NCBI GenBank assembly: GCA_015069045.1
Contig: SVJJ01000005.1
Coordinates: forward strand, 1-64,000
Length of the DNA: 64,000 nucleotides
Reading direction: 5' to 3'
Source of the DNA: Oscillospiraceae bacterium
GTDB taxonomy: Bacteria > Bacillota > Clostridia > UBA1381 > UBA9506
Below are positions 1 through 6,818 of this stretch, one piece after another (positions within the stretch are counted from its first letter, which is position 1; the number at the start of each line of letters is the position of its first letter). A program made the position numbers and the translations under genes. The notes below the pieces were generated by a model. The model ran no database searches. It was given only the letters and a program-made list of their open reading frames with translations, and was not told the origin of the DNA.

Positions 1-91
1 TATTCTGTTTGGGTATTCAGCTTTTATTAAAGATTTATCAGAAGAACAAAAGGGCAGAGAGGATGCCGAAGATGAAGAATTAGATTTGTAA
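1..91 (+). CDS. C-terminal end of an unidentified protein (partial)
   Basis: The reading frame is open from the window edge to TAA at 89-91 and gives 29 residues ending in a very acidic tail (EDAEDEELDL). The gene starts outside the window, so the family cannot be named. The acidic, lysine-poor end suggests a soluble protein, but this is only an impression from composition. Confidence 0.45.
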   Translation, partial: ILFGYSAFIKDLSEEQKGREDAEDEELDL

Positions 92-132
92 ATTATGGCG
101 AAAAATTTATCAAATGATTGTGAAATGATGAA

Positions 133-369
133 ATGTTTATAGAATATGGAGATGTTGATTTATCAATAGACTATTTTAATACAAATTGGTGGCATATTTC
201 AACCCTTGATATAGAATTTGATATTGTCAAGGAAAACGGCGAATGGTATGTTCTTTGTGATGCTAAATTAAAAGAGCCAACCGAAGACTTTAAAATAGTG
301 ACTTCCAATAAGTCAAGAAAAATAAAGTTAGATGAAATTAAAAATTCAGTGTTGTTTATTGGACCATGA
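133..369 (+). CDS. Small hypothetical protein, doubtful
   Basis: This is an open frame of 78 codons beginning MFIEYGDVDL and rich in acidic and aromatic residues (NTNWWHIS, NGEWYVLCD). The composition looks protein-like, with alternating strands suggestive of a small beta-rich fold. There is no convincing ribosome binding site ahead of the ATG and an in-frame TGA lies three codons upstream, so it could be the 3' remnant of a larger decayed gene. It sits between a truncated gene end and a hairpin array, a setting typical of eroded accessory DNA. I do not recognise a family. Confidence 0.3.
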   Translation: MFIEYGDVDLSIDYFNTNWWHISTLDIEFDIVKENGEWYVLCDAKLKEPTEDFKIVTSNKSRKIKLDEIKNSVLFIGP

Positions 370-429
370 TTTTTTACTCCTATATCAATACGAAAAAGTT
401 TTGCATCTAAACCTTATGTGTCGCAATTA

Positions 430-615
430 CGGTGCACAGCACCGCAGCGATATGAATTCTTGCGAATTCTCGATATGTGCTTCGCACTCGATATGCCTGA
501 CGGCTCGATATGTTGCTGACGCAACGAGAATTCATATTATATCGAGTTTGACCGAAGGGAAAACATATCGATTTTACGAAGTAAAAATATCGAGCAAACT
601 TTAGTTTGCATATCG
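430..615. repeat. Array of short hairpins separated by TCGATATG / CATATCGA linkers
   Basis: At least six different small inverted repeats follow each other: CGGTGC-aca-GCACCG, GAATTC-ttgc-GAATTC, GTGC-ttc-GCAC, GCC-tgac-GGC, GTTGC-tgac-GCAAC, then TTTTAC-gaa-GTAAAA and GCAAACT-tt-AGTTTGC. Between them a constant CGATATG linker occurs four times (448, 471, 489, 506), and then its complement CATATCG/ATATCG (564, 588, 609). The stems differ in sequence but all stay paired, so structure rather than sequence is kept. The open frames crossing the array (332-604 plus, 407-682 minus) are by-products. No gene is supported from 370 to 726. Confidence 0.75.
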
Positions 616-622
616 ACAAAAA

Positions 623-649
623 TTTTGTCCCTAACTTGACAAAATCATA
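623..649. repeat. 27-bp repeated hairpin, copy 1
   Basis: The sequence beginning ttttgtccctaacttgac is identical to 3441-3467. It contains a perfect 7-bp stem, TTTTGTC and GACAAAA, around an 8-nt loop. Copy 1 directly follows the hairpin array at 430-615; copy 2 follows the broken gene at 2853-3437. Confidence 0.75.
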
Positions 650-667
650 AAAACATGAGTGGCAATT

Positions 668-699
668 AAAACGCCCTTCCATATCAGGAAGGGCGTTTT
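668..699 (-). terminator. Rho-independent terminator of the GntR gene
   Basis: A perfect 13-bp inverted repeat (AAAACGCCCTTCC / GGAAGGGCGTTTT) with a 6-nt loop lies 28 bp past the regulator's stop and runs into T residues on the minus strand. It is symmetric enough to work in both directions. Confidence 0.85.
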
Positions 700-726
700 A
701 ATTATCTTTGAACTGCACACAAAAAC

Positions 727-1410
727 CTAATCTCTGTATGCAGCATAATCAGTCGTGAGGTGCTTAAGCATTAAATCTTTTGCAAGGTTTTCGTCCTGTG
801 CTATGATTGCATTTAAAATTTCATGGTGGATGGCAATATCACGTTTATAGACATCAGAGGTCAGAAAATCGCGTTCACGCATTTTTAAAAGCTGCAGAGA
901 AATAGAGTCGTGCAGTTGCGCCATCACACGATTTTTTCCTGCAGAAATCAGTGCCAGATGGAATCGATATCCATAGTGGAGAAGCTGTTCTTTGTTTTCG
1001 GAGGACTCCATACTGTGAATTGCTTCCTGCATTTTTTTAATATCTTCATTCGTTCTGCGGCCGGCGGCAAGAGCAGCAGCGGCGGGCTCTAAAATGCAAC
1101 GGATTTCAATCAGTTCAGAAAGGGCGTTTTCATCTAAAATCAGTTCGCCTAAGCCTGCGTGAGAAATAGCTATCATAGCATTTTCTGATACAAAGGTACC
1201 GCGACCGGCAGTTGAAGTTAAAATGCCGGACATTTGCAAGCTTTTAATCGCTTCACGAACAGAACTTCTGCCAACCTGAAACATTGCGGCAAGGTCAGTC
1301 TCCGTCGGCAGATGACTCCCTTCGCTAAAGGTGTGATTGCGTATTAAAAGAACAATCTGGTCAGCGACAGATTCATATTTTTGCTTCGTTACAATAGGTG
1401 TTACTTCCAA
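727..1410 (-). CDS. GntR-family regulator, FadR/FCD subfamily
   Basis: A 227-residue one-component repressor. The N-terminal winged helix (LPTETDLAAMFQVGRSSVREA) is followed by an all-helical FCD ligand domain from about residue 80. FCD histidines that usually bind a metal are visible (YRFHLAL, AIHHEIL, MLKHLTT). The track ATG at 1428 overlaps the Shine-Dalgarno AAAGGAG; the TTG at 1410 sits 8 nt after GGAG and is the better start. It is divergent from the ornithine cyclodeaminase gene and probably controls it and itself; FCD regulators usually sense carboxylic acids or amino-acid derivatives. The effector is unknown. Confidence 0.88.
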   Translation of the reverse strand: MEVTPIVTKQKYESVADQIVLLIRNHTFSEGSHLPTETDLAAMFQVGRSSVREAIKSLQMSGILTSTAGRGTFVSENAMIAISHAGLGELILDENALSELIEIRCILEPAAAALAAGRRTNEDIKKMQEAIHSMESSENKEQLLHYGYRFHLALISAGKNRVMAQLHDSISLQLLKMRERDFLTSDVYKRDIAIHHEILNAIIAQDENLAKDLMLKHLTTDYAAYRD

Positions 1411-1437
1411 GAATAACACTCCTTTCATATATTACAT

Positions 1438-1467
1438 ATTATATCAATTTTTTTTTTGGATTGTAAA
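1438..1467 (-). promoter_or_regulatory. Sigma-A promoter of the GntR gene
   Basis: On the minus strand TTTACA (1462-1467) and TATAAT (1438-1443) are separated by 18 bp. The expected start of transcription leaves a leader of about 20 nt before the TTG start. Confidence 0.7.
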
Positions 1468-1503
1468 GAGATTTTGAGTCAGAGAAAAAGTAAAAAAGAA
1501 CAT

Positions 1504-1531
1504 TGCAATTTGTCAGACAATATGATAATAT
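1504..1531 (+). promoter_or_regulatory. Promoter of the ornithine cyclodeaminase gene
   Basis: TTGCAA (1504-1509) and TAATAT (1526-1531) are 16 bp apart. The palindrome at 1510-1520 fills the spacer, so a bound repressor would block RNA polymerase. The -10 choice is uncertain because overlapping TATGAT and GATAAT are also present. Confidence 0.5.
1510..1520. promoter_or_regulatory. Putative operator for the FCD-type GntR regulator
   Basis: TTGTCAGACAA is a perfect 11-bp palindrome around a central A. It fits the TNGTNNNACNA pattern known for FadR-subfamily operators and lies between the divergent regulator and its likely target, inside the target's promoter spacer. The assignment to this regulator is inferred from position and pattern. 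Confidence 0.6.
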
Positions 1532-1559
1532 GATAATATAAAATATGGAGGTGTTAATT

Positions 1560-2546
1560 TTGGACAAAAAAACAGTTGTTTTAACAAATGAAATGGTAAA
1601 AAAATATGTTTCCATTGATGATGTGATTGAGTGCGTTGAAAATGTGTGGAAGTGGTATGGCGAGAAGCAGGTTATTATGCCGCCGAAAATCACAACCGAT
1701 ATGAGTAGTCTTGGTGTTAAGGGATGGTTTAATTCTATGCCGTCATACATCGGTCCTTTGGATTCTGCCGGTATTAAAGTTGTTGGCGGTTATGATGATA
1801 ACCCCAAAAAGGGATTGCCCTTTATTCGCTCAAATATTTTGGTGACAGACCCTCATGACGGCTTTTTAAAGGCTTTGGTTTGCGGTGACTGGATTTCTGA
1901 CGCAAGAACCGGCGCACAGCCTGCAATTGCTATGAAATATCTGGCTGCAAAAAGTGATATTATCACTGTTCTCGGTGCCGGTCGTCAGGCTTTTTATGCA
2001 GTGACCTGCATCAGCCGTGTACATAAAATCAAGGAACTGCGTATTTGTGATATTTCCAAAGAAGCGCGTGAAAAGTTTGCTTCTTACTTCCCAGATGCTG
2101 ATTTTAAAATCACACCTTATGAAAGTAATGAAGAAGCCTGCAGAGAATCTGATGTGATTATTACCTTGACAACAGCCAATGCTGTTTTGGTTGAAGAACC
2201 CTGGTGTAAACCGGGATGCCTTGTGCTGACGATGGGCTCATTTCAGGAAGTATCTGATGATATTGCCAGAAAGTTTGACAAGCTCTACCTTGACCATATC
2301 GCTCAGGGCTTGCATCGTGGTCAGTTCCTGCCTATGGCACACAGAGGCGAAATTACAGAAGATGATTTTGCAGCGGAGGTTCCTGATATTGTTGCAGGTA
2401 AAAAACCGGGTAGAACCGATGACAAAGAGCGCTTAATGTGCGAACTTGTGGGAATGGGAAGCCCTGATTTGTGTGTAGCAACACTGGCTTATAACCGGGC
2501 GATGGAATCCGGCGAAGCTATGACCGAAATTGATATGATGGGTTAA
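1560..2546 (+). CDS. Ornithine cyclodeaminase / mu-crystallin family protein
   Basis: A 328-residue NAD(P)-dependent enzyme of the ornithine cyclodeaminase, alanine dehydrogenase and ketimine reductase superfamily. The substrate-side Lys region (KVVGGYDDNPKKGLP), the family motif SDARTGAQPAIAMKYL and the Rossmann loop VLGAGRQA are visible. The track ATG at 1545 lies within the ribosome binding site GGAGGT; the TTG at 1560 has correct spacing. The family covers several reactions, including ornithine to proline, reversible oxidative deamination and cyclic imine reduction, and sequence alone does not choose between them. It has its own terminator, so it is monocistronic and probably induced by the effector of the divergent GntR regulator. 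Confidence 0.85.
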   Translation: MDKKTVVLTNEMVKKYVSIDDVIECVENVWKWYGEKQVIMPPKITTDMSSLGVKGWFNSMPSYIGPLDSAGIKVVGGYDDNPKKGLPFIRSNILVTDPHDGFLKALVCGDWISDARTGAQPAIAMKYLAAKSDIITVLGAGRQAFYAVTCISRVHKIKELRICDISKEAREKFASYFPDADFKITPYESNEEACRESDVIITLTTANAVLVEEPWCKPGCLVLTMGSFQEVSDDIARKFDKLYLDHIAQGLHRGQFLPMAHRGEITEDDFAAEVPDIVAGKKPGRTDDKERLMCELVGMGSPDLCVATLAYNRAMESGEAMTEIDMMG

Positions 2547-2550
2547 CGAT

Positions 2551-2584
2551 AAAAGACCTGACAGCTTTAGCTGTCAGGTCTTTT
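2551..2584 (+). terminator. Rho-independent terminator
   Basis: A perfect stem AAAAGACCTGACAGC / GCTGTCAGGTCTTTT with loop TTTA lies five bases after the ornithine cyclodeaminase stop. Confidence 0.9.
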
Positions 2585-2617
2585 GCTGTCATTGACCAAT
2601 TTGGAAAAATATATTAT

Positions 2618-2754
2618 AATTGACACATATAGAATTTTATTTCATAAAATTCTTAGAGCTGCCGCTCTTATGTGCTCTTTCGAGCACTGTGCCAATTGAC
2701 GGCGTCGTAAAAATGCCCTTGCAAGCAAGCATTTTTACTCCTGGTAAAATTGAC
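2618..2754. repeat. Second hairpin array with AATTGAC linkers
   Basis: Four strong inverted repeats follow each other: AGAATTTTAT-ttc-ATAAAATTCT (10 bp), AGAGC-tgcc-GCTCT, GTGCTC-tttc-GAGCAC, and GTAAAAATGC...GCATTTTTAC with an inner TTGC-aa-GCAA stem. The word AATTGAC (or AAATTGAC) occurs before, within and after them (about 2618, 2693, 2747). The design matches the array at 430-615 but with a different linker. The ORF at 2620-2829 simply reads through it and is not a gene. The rest of 2585-2852 holds nothing else I can support. Confidence 0.65.
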
Positions 2755-2852
2755 AATCTAAATTATGTACTGTTTTTAAAGTATGATATACAAGGGATAA
2801 AAAGTCTTGTCGCAAGTGAAATTATGTAAATGAGACTGAAAGGAGAGGTTTT

Positions 2853-3437
2853 ATGACTAAAACTAAAAAGATTATAATAGGATTGTTAATTGCAGTTGTT
2901 TCTGTTTTAGCAGTTTTTAAAGTATTATCTGTTTTAGAATTGTTTAGTTTGTTTGTAGAACAGAAACCTCCTCAAATTACAGAGGGTGAATTTCCTTTTG
3001 TTGTTGAATATGAAATTGCTGGCGAAAGATACATAATTGAAGATACGGTTGTGTGCTCATTTGACGGATATGACCATTCGGCATGGTTTGCTAAGCCAAG
3101 AACATGAAATGAGCATTTGAAAAGCGGAGACGAAGACAAACGAATTATTTTACACGAAGAAAATAATTATTCCGTACTAACACCAGGAAGATTAAACGAA
3201 CAATCAAGAGTTGTTTTGAATTATGGTAGTGGAGCATATTATATGGGTGACAAAACCAACTCAAGAAGTATGATATATGCTAAGCCGTTTTTCTATTATT
3301 CTGAAAGATATAAAACTGATGAAAAAACAACATATAATACAGGGGAAAAGCTTTCTGAGAAAGAACTGGAAAAACACTTTGGTATTAGGATAATAAGATT
3401 TGAATTTAGTAAACCGATAAAGAATAAATTTAAATAA
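2853..3437 (+). pseudogene. Membrane-anchored hypothetical protein interrupted by an in-frame TGA
   Basis: ORFs 2853-3107 and 3117-3437 are in the same frame and separated only by TGA at 3105-3107; reading through gives one protein of about 194 residues. The first part has a good ribosome binding site (AAAGGAGAGG), an N-terminal membrane segment (IIIGLLIAVVSVLAVF) and an extracytoplasmic domain. The second continues without loss of protein-like character (GSGAYYMGDKTN, IRFEFSKPIKNKF). From memory, clostridial relatives carry Trp at the stop position (KPRTW), so TGG to TGA is the simplest explanation. No function is known to me. Flanked by a hairpin array and the 27-bp repeat. Confidence 0.7.
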
Positions 3438-3440
3438 TTT

Positions 3441-3467
3441 TTTTGTCCCTAACTTGACAAAATCATA
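3441..3467. repeat. 27-bp repeated hairpin, copy 2
   Basis: Identical to 623-649, including the TTTTGTC / GACAAAA stem. In this copy the internal TTGACA (3454-3459) lies 16 bp before TAATAT (3476-3481), so it may act as a promoter -35 element for the channel gene at 3511. Copy 1 has no matching -10. Confidence 0.7.
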
Positions 3468-3510
3468 TAATGAATTAATATTGCAAATTGTTACAAGGAG
3501 TTATATCATC

Positions 3511-4167
3511 ATGAATGAAATAGTTAAAGCGATGGAAATAATAGGAACAATTGCCTTCGCGGTATCCGGTTCAATTGTTGCAATTGATGCATGTCTAGAT
3601 ATATTTGGTGTTGTGTTTGTTGGATGTATTACAGCAGTTGGAGGAGGAATTGTAAGAGACCTTTTGCTTGGCATAAACCCACCATCAATTTTTAACAATT
3701 TCTCTATTTTTTTAATCGCGATGATTACATGTATTTTGGTTTTTATAATTGCGTACATAAACAGAAAAAGATTTGATCTTTTTAAAGAAAAAATAGAATA
3801 TATCAATAATTTTTTTGATGCTATTGGATTGGCGGCATTTACTATCATTGGTTCAGAAGTTGGTTTTATACACGGTTTTGCAAATAATTATTTTATAATT
3901 ATAGTAATTGGTATGATTACAGGCGTAGGTGGCGGTATTTTCCGTGATGTACTGATTGACAGAACGCCATATGTATTTAAAAAATATGTTTATGCAGTGC
4001 CTACGATATTAGGAAGTTTGCTGTATTTTATAATGAGAATATATATTGAAAATATCGTATTGACTTCCATGTTACCGATGATTTTAATAATTATTATACG
4101 CTTTTTGGCAACTAAATATCGTTGGAGTTTGCCGAAAATACATATTGATAATAATGTAGAGAAATAA
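3511..4167 (+). CDS. TRIC-type cation channel family protein (UPF0126/YadS-like)
   Basis: A 218-residue integral membrane protein with about seven hydrophobic segments and the internal duplication of the bacterial TRIC / UPF0126 family: GGGIVRDLLLG in the first half and GGGIFRDVLID in the second. Bacterial TRIC homologues form trimeric monovalent-cation channels; some members were proposed to transport glycine, so the substrate is open. The track start at 3454 lies in the repeat; ATG 3511 has AAGGAG ten bases upstream and begins with the family-typical MNEIVKAMEIIGTIAFA. It is separate from its neighbours and next to repeat-rich DNA. Confidence 0.85.
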   Translation: MNEIVKAMEIIGTIAFAVSGSIVAIDACLDIFGVVFVGCITAVGGGIVRDLLLGINPPSIFNNFSIFLIAMITCILVFIIAYINRKRFDLFKEKIEYINNFFDAIGLAAFTIIGSEVGFIHGFANNYFIIIVIGMITGVGGGIFRDVLIDRTPYVFKKYVYAVPTILGSLLYFIMRIYIENIVLTSMLPMILIIIIRFLATKYRWSLPKIHIDNNVEK

Positions 4168-4169
4168 AC

Positions 4170-4198
4170 TTGCATTTAAATCACCCATAGATTATAAT
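4170..4198 (+). promoter_or_regulatory. Promoter upstream of the cpsB-like gene and lexA
   Basis: TTGCAT (4170-4175), a 17-bp spacer and a perfect TATAAT (4193-4198). It leaves a leader of about 100 nt before the GTG start at 4303. Confidence 0.6.
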
Positions 4199-4302
4199 AA
4201 TAATATATGGTTATATAATTTTTTGTATGTTGTATTGCGAAAAGGTGTTTCAAATCAATAAAACTGCTTACTGTGAGTATAGTTATGAAGTGGAGTGATT
4301 AT

Positions 4303-4965
4303 GTGGTTGACTTACATACACACGCACTACCCCAAATTGACGATGGAGCACAAAGTGTTGAGGAAAGTGTTTGCATGCTTTTAGACAACATAAAACAAGG
4401 TGTTACGACGTGCGTTTTAACACCGCATTGTCATGTTATTAATTCACAGCAAATTCATGATTTTATTCAAAAAAGAGAAAAACATTTTGAAATGCTGACG
4501 GACCATTTTCGTGATTCTCGTATTAGGCTTTTGTTGGGTGGAGAAGTTTATTTAGATCGTGATATTAGTCAATATGATGGTGTAGAGCAATTATGTATAA
4601 CCGGTACGAACTATATGTTGGTCGAATTACCCTATCATAATAATCCGGATAGTGTTTCAGAGTGGATATATTCCTTAAATTTACTTAATATAACTGTTAT
4701 TCTAGCCCACATAGAGCGATATAATAATTGGCGAGAAATTATGAAATCCATATCTGAGTTGGATGTAATTTTCCAACTTAACTCAGCACTATTTTTAAGT
4801 TTTATGGGTCGGCGTTTGGCTAAAAAGATTCTATCACAACATACGCGCTTTGTTGTTTCAAGCGATATGCATAATATGGACAAACGAAAATCTACCATGA
4901 GTAAAGCTTTTCAAATTATTCAAAAAAAATTTAGTGATAATGAGATGTTTATGTTAACACTTTGA
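4303..4965 (+). CDS. CpsB/CapC-family PHP-type tyrosine phosphatase
   Basis: A 220-residue PHP-fold metal-dependent phosphatase of the CpsB/YwqE family, which removes phosphate from bacterial tyrosine kinases controlling polysaccharide export. All family motifs are present: DLHTHALPQIDDGA, LTPHCH, GGEVYLD, LVELPY, AHIERY (catalytic Arg) and SSDMHN. GTG 4303 is preceded by GGAG with 7-nt spacing and makes the protein start MVDLHTHA as usual; the track start at 4273 has no such site. No tyrosine kinase or polysaccharide gene is nearby, so the substrate is unclear. It lies 28 bp upstream of lexA and probably shares its transcript. Confidence 0.8.
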   Translation: MVDLHTHALPQIDDGAQSVEESVCMLLDNIKQGVTTCVLTPHCHVINSQQIHDFIQKREKHFEMLTDHFRDSRIRLLLGGEVYLDRDISQYDGVEQLCITGTNYMLVELPYHNNPDSVSEWIYSLNLLNITVILAHIERYNNWREIMKSISELDVIFQLNSALFLSFMGRRLAKKILSQHTRFVVSSDMHNMDKRKSTMSKAFQIIQKKFSDNEMFMLTL

Positions 4966-4993
4966 AGAAAATTTTTTAAGAAAGGGAATACAG

Positions 4994-5611
4994 ATGGCTA
5001 AACGAGGTAATCGTGAACAAGAAATTCTAGATTTTATCAATGAACAAGTCAGAAAAAAGGGATATCCGCCCTCCATTCGCGAAATTTGTATGGCGGTTGG
5101 CTTACAATCTCCCTCGACGGTTCATACATATCTAAAAAAATTAGAGGCTAAAGGTCTTTTGGTTAAAGATGGCTCAAAGACACGTGCCATTCGATTAATT
5201 GAAACAGATGCAGAACGGATTGCAGAGCCAATTAGCGAATATTTATCAGTGCCTGTTATTGGCAATGTGGCAGCTGGTGCGCCTATTTTAGCAGAAGAAA
5301 ATGTAATGGACACATTCCCAATGCCTATGATGTTTGCCCATAACAAGAACGTTTTTATGCTGAAAGTTAAAGGTGACAGCATGATTAATGTCGGCATTTT
5401 AAGCGGTGATTATGTGATTGTAGAACAACAAGAAACTGCGCGAAATGGTGATATTGTTGTCGCTTTATTAGACGATTCTGCCACAGTTAAAACTTTTTAC
5501 CAGGAGAAGGATTATATTCGTCTTCAGCCTGAAAATGATGCATTATCGCCAATTTTAGTCCAAGATGTAAGAATTTTAGGCAAGGTTACTGGTGTATTTA
5601 GAATATATTAG
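4994..5611 (+). CDS. lexA: SOS repressor LexA
   Basis: A 205-residue repressor that cleaves itself when RecA filaments form. The N-terminal winged helix (YPPSIREICMAVGLQSPSTVHTY) is followed by an S24 peptidase domain. The scissile Ala94-Gly95 lies in GNVAAGAPIL, the nucleophile Ser129 in VKGDSMI and the general base Lys166 in SATVKTF, so all elements for self-cleavage are intact. I did not see a clear GAACNNNNGTTC box just upstream, so autoregulation is not shown here. The ribosome binding site AAAGGGA is well placed. It is followed after 10 bp by an M20 amidohydrolase. Confidence 0.96.
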   Translation: MAKRGNREQEILDFINEQVRKKGYPPSIREICMAVGLQSPSTVHTYLKKLEAKGLLVKDGSKTRAIRLIETDAERIAEPISEYLSVPVIGNVAAGAPILAEENVMDTFPMPMMFAHNKNVFMLKVKGDSMINVGILSGDYVIVEQQETARNGDIVVALLDDSATVKTFYQEKDYIRLQPENDALSPILVQDVRILGKVTGVFRIY

Positions 5612-5621
5612 GAGACATACA

Positions 5622-6797
5622 ATGGAGATTATTAAACAGATTGCAGAGGAAATTTTTGAAGAAATTAAGGAAGTACGGCGTCATTTACACAGTCAGCCGG
5701 AAGTAAGCTTTTGTGAATATAAAACATCGGATTATATTTGCGCATACTTAGATCGTTTAGGCATTCCCTATCAAAGGGATATTGCAAAAACAGGGGTTGT
5801 GGGTTTACTTATGACGAATGAAAAGGCGAAAACCCTGTTAATACGTGCTGATATGGATGCGCTTCCTATACAAGAGGTTTCAGAATGCACATTTAAATCT
5901 GAAAATGATGGTGTTATGCACGCCTGCGGCCACGATGCTCACATGGCTGTTTTATTGGGAACGGCCACAATTTTAAGTCGATTAAAAGATAAACTTGCTT
6001 GTAATGTAAAGTTTGTTTTTCAGCCGGCGGAAGAAACCGAGGGCGGTGCTGAGCCTATGATTGCTGCCGGCATTTTAGAAAACCCTCATGTAGATGGGGC
6101 TGTAGGTGGCCATGTAATGAATCATGTGCCTGCAGGGAAGATATTAGTTAAATATGGTGAGATGATGGCCTCACCTGATGATTTTGTAGTGACAATCCAT
6201 GGAAGAGGTGGCCATGGCGCCTTGCCTCACGAATGTGTTGACCCCATTGCAATTGGCGTTCAAATATTAAATGCTTGGAATGCTTTATCTGCCCGCTACA
6301 CTAACCCATTAGAAAAGCATTTAATTTCTGTCAACATTTTTCAAGCCGGCACCAGCTACAATGTAATTCCGGATGAGGCGTATATTAGCGGTACCGTTCG
6401 TGTTTTTGATGAAAACATCCGTCAAAAACTTGCGATACGCATGGAGGAGATTGCCAATAATTTATCGGAAACCTTTGGTGCAACCTGTGATTTTACATAT
6501 AATTTTCGGTATCCGCCTCTTGTTAATGATAAGAATATGACAGATGCTGTTAAACAAAGTGCAGAGCATATTTTAGGTGCTGCAAATGTTATAGAGGGCA
6601 CTACGCCTTCCATGGTTGGAGAAGATTTTTCCTATTTTGGACGTCATGTTCCGGCAACGTTTATAAATTTTGGTTCGGGAAATGAAACCATGGGAATAAC
6701 GATGCCGCTGCACAGTGCAAATTTTTTGATTGACGAGACCTGTTTAAAGACAGGCATGATGGTTATGAGTCAGTTTGCAATGGATTTTGGCAGATAA
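5622..6797 (+). CDS. M20 family metallo-amidohydrolase
   Basis: A 391-residue zinc hydrolase of the M20D amidohydrolase group (hippurate hydrolase, N-acyl amino acid and IAA-amino acid hydrolases). The metal and catalytic motifs are visible: IRADMDALPI, MHACGHDAHMA, FQPAEETEGG, and the dimerisation domain from GRGGHGALPHE. ATG 5622 with AGGAGA upstream is chosen over the track start at 5592, which lies inside lexA. It probably releases amino acids from N-acylated or peptide substrates in the cytoplasm; the true substrate cannot be read. It is co-directional with lexA and the ABC exporter that follows. Confidence 0.85.
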   Translation: MEIIKQIAEEIFEEIKEVRRHLHSQPEVSFCEYKTSDYICAYLDRLGIPYQRDIAKTGVVGLLMTNEKAKTLLIRADMDALPIQEVSECTFKSENDGVMHACGHDAHMAVLLGTATILSRLKDKLACNVKFVFQPAEETEGGAEPMIAAGILENPHVDGAVGGHVMNHVPAGKILVKYGEMMASPDDFVVTIHGRGGHGALPHECVDPIAIGVQILNAWNALSARYTNPLEKHLISVNIFQAGTSYNVIPDEAYISGTVRVFDENIRQKLAIRMEEIANNLSETFGATCDFTYNFRYPPLVNDKNMTDAVKQSAEHILGAANVIEGTTPSMVGEDFSYFGRHVPATFINFGSGNETMGITMPLHSANFLIDETCLKTGMMVMSQFAMDFGR

Positions 6798-6818
6798 GAG
6801 AAAGGGAAAAAGGAGAAC

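Noticed and set aside
430-615. CRISPR array
   Set aside because: The constant linker is only 7-8 nt, changes orientation, and the intervening sequences are themselves palindromes of 10-16 nt rather than unique spacers. No cas genes are in the window.
332-682. ORFs 332-604 (+) and 407-682 (-)
   Set aside because: Both read through the hairpin array, have no ribosome binding site, and their products only mirror the repeat.
1439-1750. ORF 1439-1750 (-)
   Set aside because: Antisense to the start of the ornithine cyclodeaminase gene and across its promoter; no ribosome binding site.
2620-2829. ORF 2620-2829 (+)
   Set aside because: It spans the second hairpin array and has no ribosome binding site.
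3105-3107. Selenocysteine or reassigned UGA
   Set aside because: No obvious stem-loop lies just after the TGA, the position looks like a Trp in relatives, and many intact genes in the window use TGA as stop.
4965-4994. LexA box upstream of lexA
   Set aside because: No GAAC-N4-GTTC-like palindrome is present in the gap or the nearby upstream coding sequence that I could find by eye.
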